Part shown: positions 61,664 to 64,000 of the stretch, piece by piece
Layout of the letters: the number at the start of each line of letters is the position of its first letter
Position numbering within the stretch: the first letter of the stretch is position 1
From: Helicobacter_F equorum
GTDB lineage: Bacteria; Campylobacterota; Campylobacteria; Campylobacterales; Helicobacteraceae
NCBI RefSeq assembly: GCF_042649585.1
Contig: NZ_JBHRZM010000002.1
Coordinates: 1 to 64,000, forward strand
Reading direction: 5' to 3'
Length of the DNA: 64,000 nucleotides
Notes under the pieces: model-generated
Database searches by the model: none
Told to the model about the DNA's origin: nothing
What the model saw: only the letters and a program-made list of their open reading frames with translations
Program-made: the position numbers and the translations under genes

Positions 61664-64000
61664 GTGGAGCAGTATCTAGCACTTAGGGCTTCTGCTGGTA
61701 GTGGCAAGACTTTTGCCCTAGCTTTGCGCTATGTGTATTTATTGTGTAAGGGTGCTAAGCCTTATGAGATTTTAACGCTCACTTTTACCAACAAAGCCTC
61801 GCATGAGATGCGTCATAGAATCTCCCAAAGCCTAAAGAATCTCCTCCAAGACACACAAAATAACACACTTACAGACAATGTATTTTTTAAAGAACTCCAA
61901 AAAAATGGTATTACCCAAAGCTTCATACAGCAACACATTGCACGCATTTATGATGAATTTAATCAAACACATACGCGTATTACAACAATAGATTCATTCT
62001 TTTATACGATTTTGCAAAAGTTTTGCTGGTATGTGGGTGTGGCAAGTGATTTTAGGATTGGTAGATATACACAAAAAGAGATTTATGAGCGATTTTTACA
62101 ATCTTTTAGTCCAAATGAATTACGCGATTTTGTGCGATTTTGCGATCAATATTTTGCCACAAACCAAAAGATCCTGAATTTTTTGGATATTTTGTGGCAT
62201 TATGATGAGCTAGAGGAAGTTTTTTCACGTTTCACCCTAAACACGCCACTAAAGCAAATCACACAAGCCATAGAATCTAAAGTCGCCTTTTTGCAGGCAA
62301 AAATTACGAATATCGAGGGGATTAGCCAAAGTGGCATTAATGCTTTTGCAGACACAAAGATAGAAACTCTTGCTACCAAAAAATGGGTGATTGATGGCTC
62401 ACAATATCATTATTTTAAAAAATTAAAGATTCAATTCCTAGATTCAGAATTTGAAGTGTTGCGAGAGCTACTTAGACAATATTTTTCTTGCAAGGAAAAT
62501 GAGATTTTTTCGCGTGTGTTTTTATATATTGCAAAATTTAGAACCATAAAAAATACCTATCTTAGTCAGACAAATATTTTGAATTATTATGATATTACAT
62601 ATAAGGTTTTGGAGTTATTATACGCTCATCACGATCGTGCATTTTTTTATTTTCGGCTTGATGATAAGATTATGCATATTTTACTTGATGAGTTTCAAGA
62701 CACAAGTGTTGTGCAATACCAAATCCTCTTGCCATTGATTGAAGAGATCCTCTCTGGTAGTGGAAGAATCCAAGATCGTAGTGTGTTTATGGTAGGCGAT
62801 ACAAAACAAGGTATTTATGGCTTTAGAGGAGGTTTTAGCGAGGTATTTGACACAATGGTGCAAAGACTTAAGGTCGATGAGTTAGCCTATAATTATCGGT
62901 CAAGTAAATATGTGCTGGAGTTTATTAATACGATTTTTGGCACACAATATGGGGCAAGTTATATCCCCCAAAAGCTTAAAAACCAAGATTCACAAGGCTT
63001 TGTGTCGGTGCGATTTACAAACACACAAGATTCACAAGCAATGAGTGATGAGGTATGTGAGATTATATATCAAAGTGTGTGCGAATTATTAGAACATGGC
63101 GCTAAGCTCGATGAAATTACGATTGTGACCTTTACAAATCAAGAAGTCGAAATGTTGCGCGATTTTCTCAAATTTCGCGATCCTAGTTTGCAAATTATTG
63201 TCGAAACCTCACAAAATTTCTTTGATACTTTTCCGTGCAATGTGCTTATCAATGCCTTGTATTATGCTCATACGCAAAATATACTCTATGCATACAATAT
63301 AGCTAAACTTTTGGGCAAGGAATTGTTTTGGAATCCACCACTTCCTACCTCCGTGACTAATTGCGCACAATATGTTTATGAAGTTATAGAATCTTTACAC
63401 TTAGGATGTGCAGCAAGTATGCGGTTTTTGGAGCAGACGTGTGAGTATGAAAGCATACAAGATTTTCTTCAAGCCTATGAGTTACTTGAAGTCAATGCAC
63501 CAAAAGAAAGCTCTTATGGCATTAGGATTATGACTATCCATAAATCTAAGGGATTAGAGTTTAAACACCTTATTGTCAGTGATTCGCTAAAAATGAAGCT
63601 TGGCACATCATATAGCAAGATTGTGTATGAATACAAAGGTATTAATTTGGTTAATGCGTATTATGCATATGGTGGGCGAGAAAATATTGATAGTGCTTAT
63701 AAAACCGCCAGGGATGCCAAAAATACGCTAGATGAGATGGAAAGCCTTAATCAACTCTATGTTGCTTTTACGCGTGCAAAACAAAGCCTTATTGTCGTAG
63801 CCAAAAGTGCCAAATCGCGTTTTGAGCGCCTAAATCTTATGCCTTGCACACAAGGGAGTTTAAAATCTAATGAGATTACGCCACATACACCCAAACAAAC
63901 ACAAGTGCTAAAAAATCCTTATACGCCACTTCCAAAGTTTGGAAGACAAGGGGATTTTATGCGTATAGAATCTGATAATGAGCCACAAGAATTTTCTATA
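61664..64000 (+). CDS. addA: AddA/RecB-like UvrD-family helicase-nuclease, N-terminal part
   Basis: An open frame starts at GTG 61664, six bases after CAAGGA, and runs off the right edge; 779 residues are visible. The helicase motifs follow in order: Walker A ASAGSGKTFALALRY (I), LTLTFTNKASHEMR (Ia), TTIDSFFYTIL, LLDEFQDTS (II), MVGDTKQGIYGFRGG (III), LAYNYRSSKYVLEFIN (IV), IMTIHKSKGLEFKHLIVSD (V) and LNQLYVAFTRAKQSLIVVA (VI). This is the plan of AddA/RecB subunits of recombination complexes; H. pylori uses AddAB. The nuclease domain would lie past the window, so AddA is inferred. Confidence 0.9.
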   Translation, partial: MEQYLALRASAGSGKTFALALRYVYLLCKGAKPYEILTLTFTNKASHEMRHRISQSLKNLLQDTQNNTLTDNVFFKELQKNGITQSFIQQHIARIYDEFNQTHTRITTIDSFFYTILQKFCWYVGVASDFRIGRYTQKEIYERFLQSFSPNELRDFVRFCDQYFATNQKILNFLDILWHYDELEEVFSRFTLNTPLKQITQAIESKVAFLQAKITNIEGISQSGINAFADTKIETLATKKWVIDGSQYHYFKKLKIQFLDSEFEVLRELLRQYFSCKENEIFSRVFLYIAKFRTIKNTYLSQTNILNYYDITYKVLELLYAHHDRAFFYFRLDDKIMHILLDEFQDTSVVQYQILLPLIEEILSGSGRIQDRSVFMVGDTKQGIYGFRGGFSEVFDTMVQRLKVDELAYNYRSSKYVLEFINTIFGTQYGASYIPQKLKNQDSQGFVSVRFTNTQDSQAMSDEVCEIIYQSVCELLEHGAKLDEITIVTFTNQEVEMLRDFLKFRDPSLQIIVETSQNFFDTFPCNVLINALYYAHTQNILYAYNIAKLLGKELFWNPPLPTSVTNCAQYVYEVIESLHLGCAASMRFLEQTCEYESIQDFLQAYELLEVNAPKESSYGIRIMTIHKSKGLEFKHLIVSDSLKMKLGTSYSKIVYEYKGINLVNAYYAYGGRENIDSAYKTARDAKNTLDEMESLNQLYVAFTRAKQSLIVVAKSAKSRFERLNLMPCTQGSLKSNEITPHTPKQTQVLKNPYTPLPKFGRQGDFMRIESDNEPQEFSI

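Overview
The window is about 64 kb of low-GC DNA from an epsilonproteobacterium (Campylobacterota), almost certainly a Helicobacter and probably an enterohepatic rather than gastric species. The best evidence is a single continuous reading frame joining RNA polymerase beta and beta' (rpoBC, 42509-51178), the fused form known from Helicobacter. Other support comes from the tuf-rpmG-trnW-secE-nusG-rplKAJL-rpoBC-rpsL-rpsG-fusA order, the cheV-nspC pair, TATAAT-type -10 elements mostly without -35 boxes, and many C/G homopolymer contingency tracts. The species cannot be fixed by eye.

Left part (1-14 kb): tRNA-His, a 67-base assembly gap, a remnant of an ABC-F ATPase gene, then an accessory region devoted to surface glycans and the envelope. 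It holds a sulfatase-fold membrane enzyme, a sodium:solute symporter, UDP-glucose dehydrogenase with a GT-C glycosyltransferase, and a leftward operon of GT2 glycosyltransferase, large GT-C-like membrane protein, SAM methyltransferase, GtrA-like flippase and a second GT-C-like protein. Five genes here carry poly-C/G tracts of 10-14 bases. Three (sulfatase, second GT-C-like protein, GT2) are shifted one base out of frame in this sequence (OFF) and two are in frame (ON). A sixth tract lies in the SGNH gene at 22 kb. GT2 + GtrA + GT-C resembles the three-part Gtr system that adds sugars to O-antigen from undecaprenyl-phosphate donors.

Middle (14-37 kb): mostly housekeeping genes: pgsA, rseP, a thioesterase, mnmH, a PepSY-type membrane protein, purL, an MBOAT/SGNH O-acyltransferase pair with a decayed partial duplicate of the MBOAT gene downstream, a DUF485-actP acetate uptake pair, dapE, pycB, and an unassigned operon of UDG-like protein, periplasmic protein, YkgJ-type protein and TPR protein. 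Then come cheV, nspC, dusB, a HAD phosphatase and ruvA.

Right (37-64 kb): the translation/transcription superoperon begins with a perfect TTGACA-17-TATAAT promoter and four tRNAs (Thr-Tyr-Gly-Thr) before tuf and runs to fusA. Beyond it are a DJ-1/PfpI protein, clpS-clpA, a decayed ATP-dependent DNA ligase gene, lysA, pheA, a DUF2156 protein and the first part of an AddA/RecB-like helicase-nuclease that runs off the right edge. No insertion sequence, prophage, CRISPR array or rRNA gene was seen.
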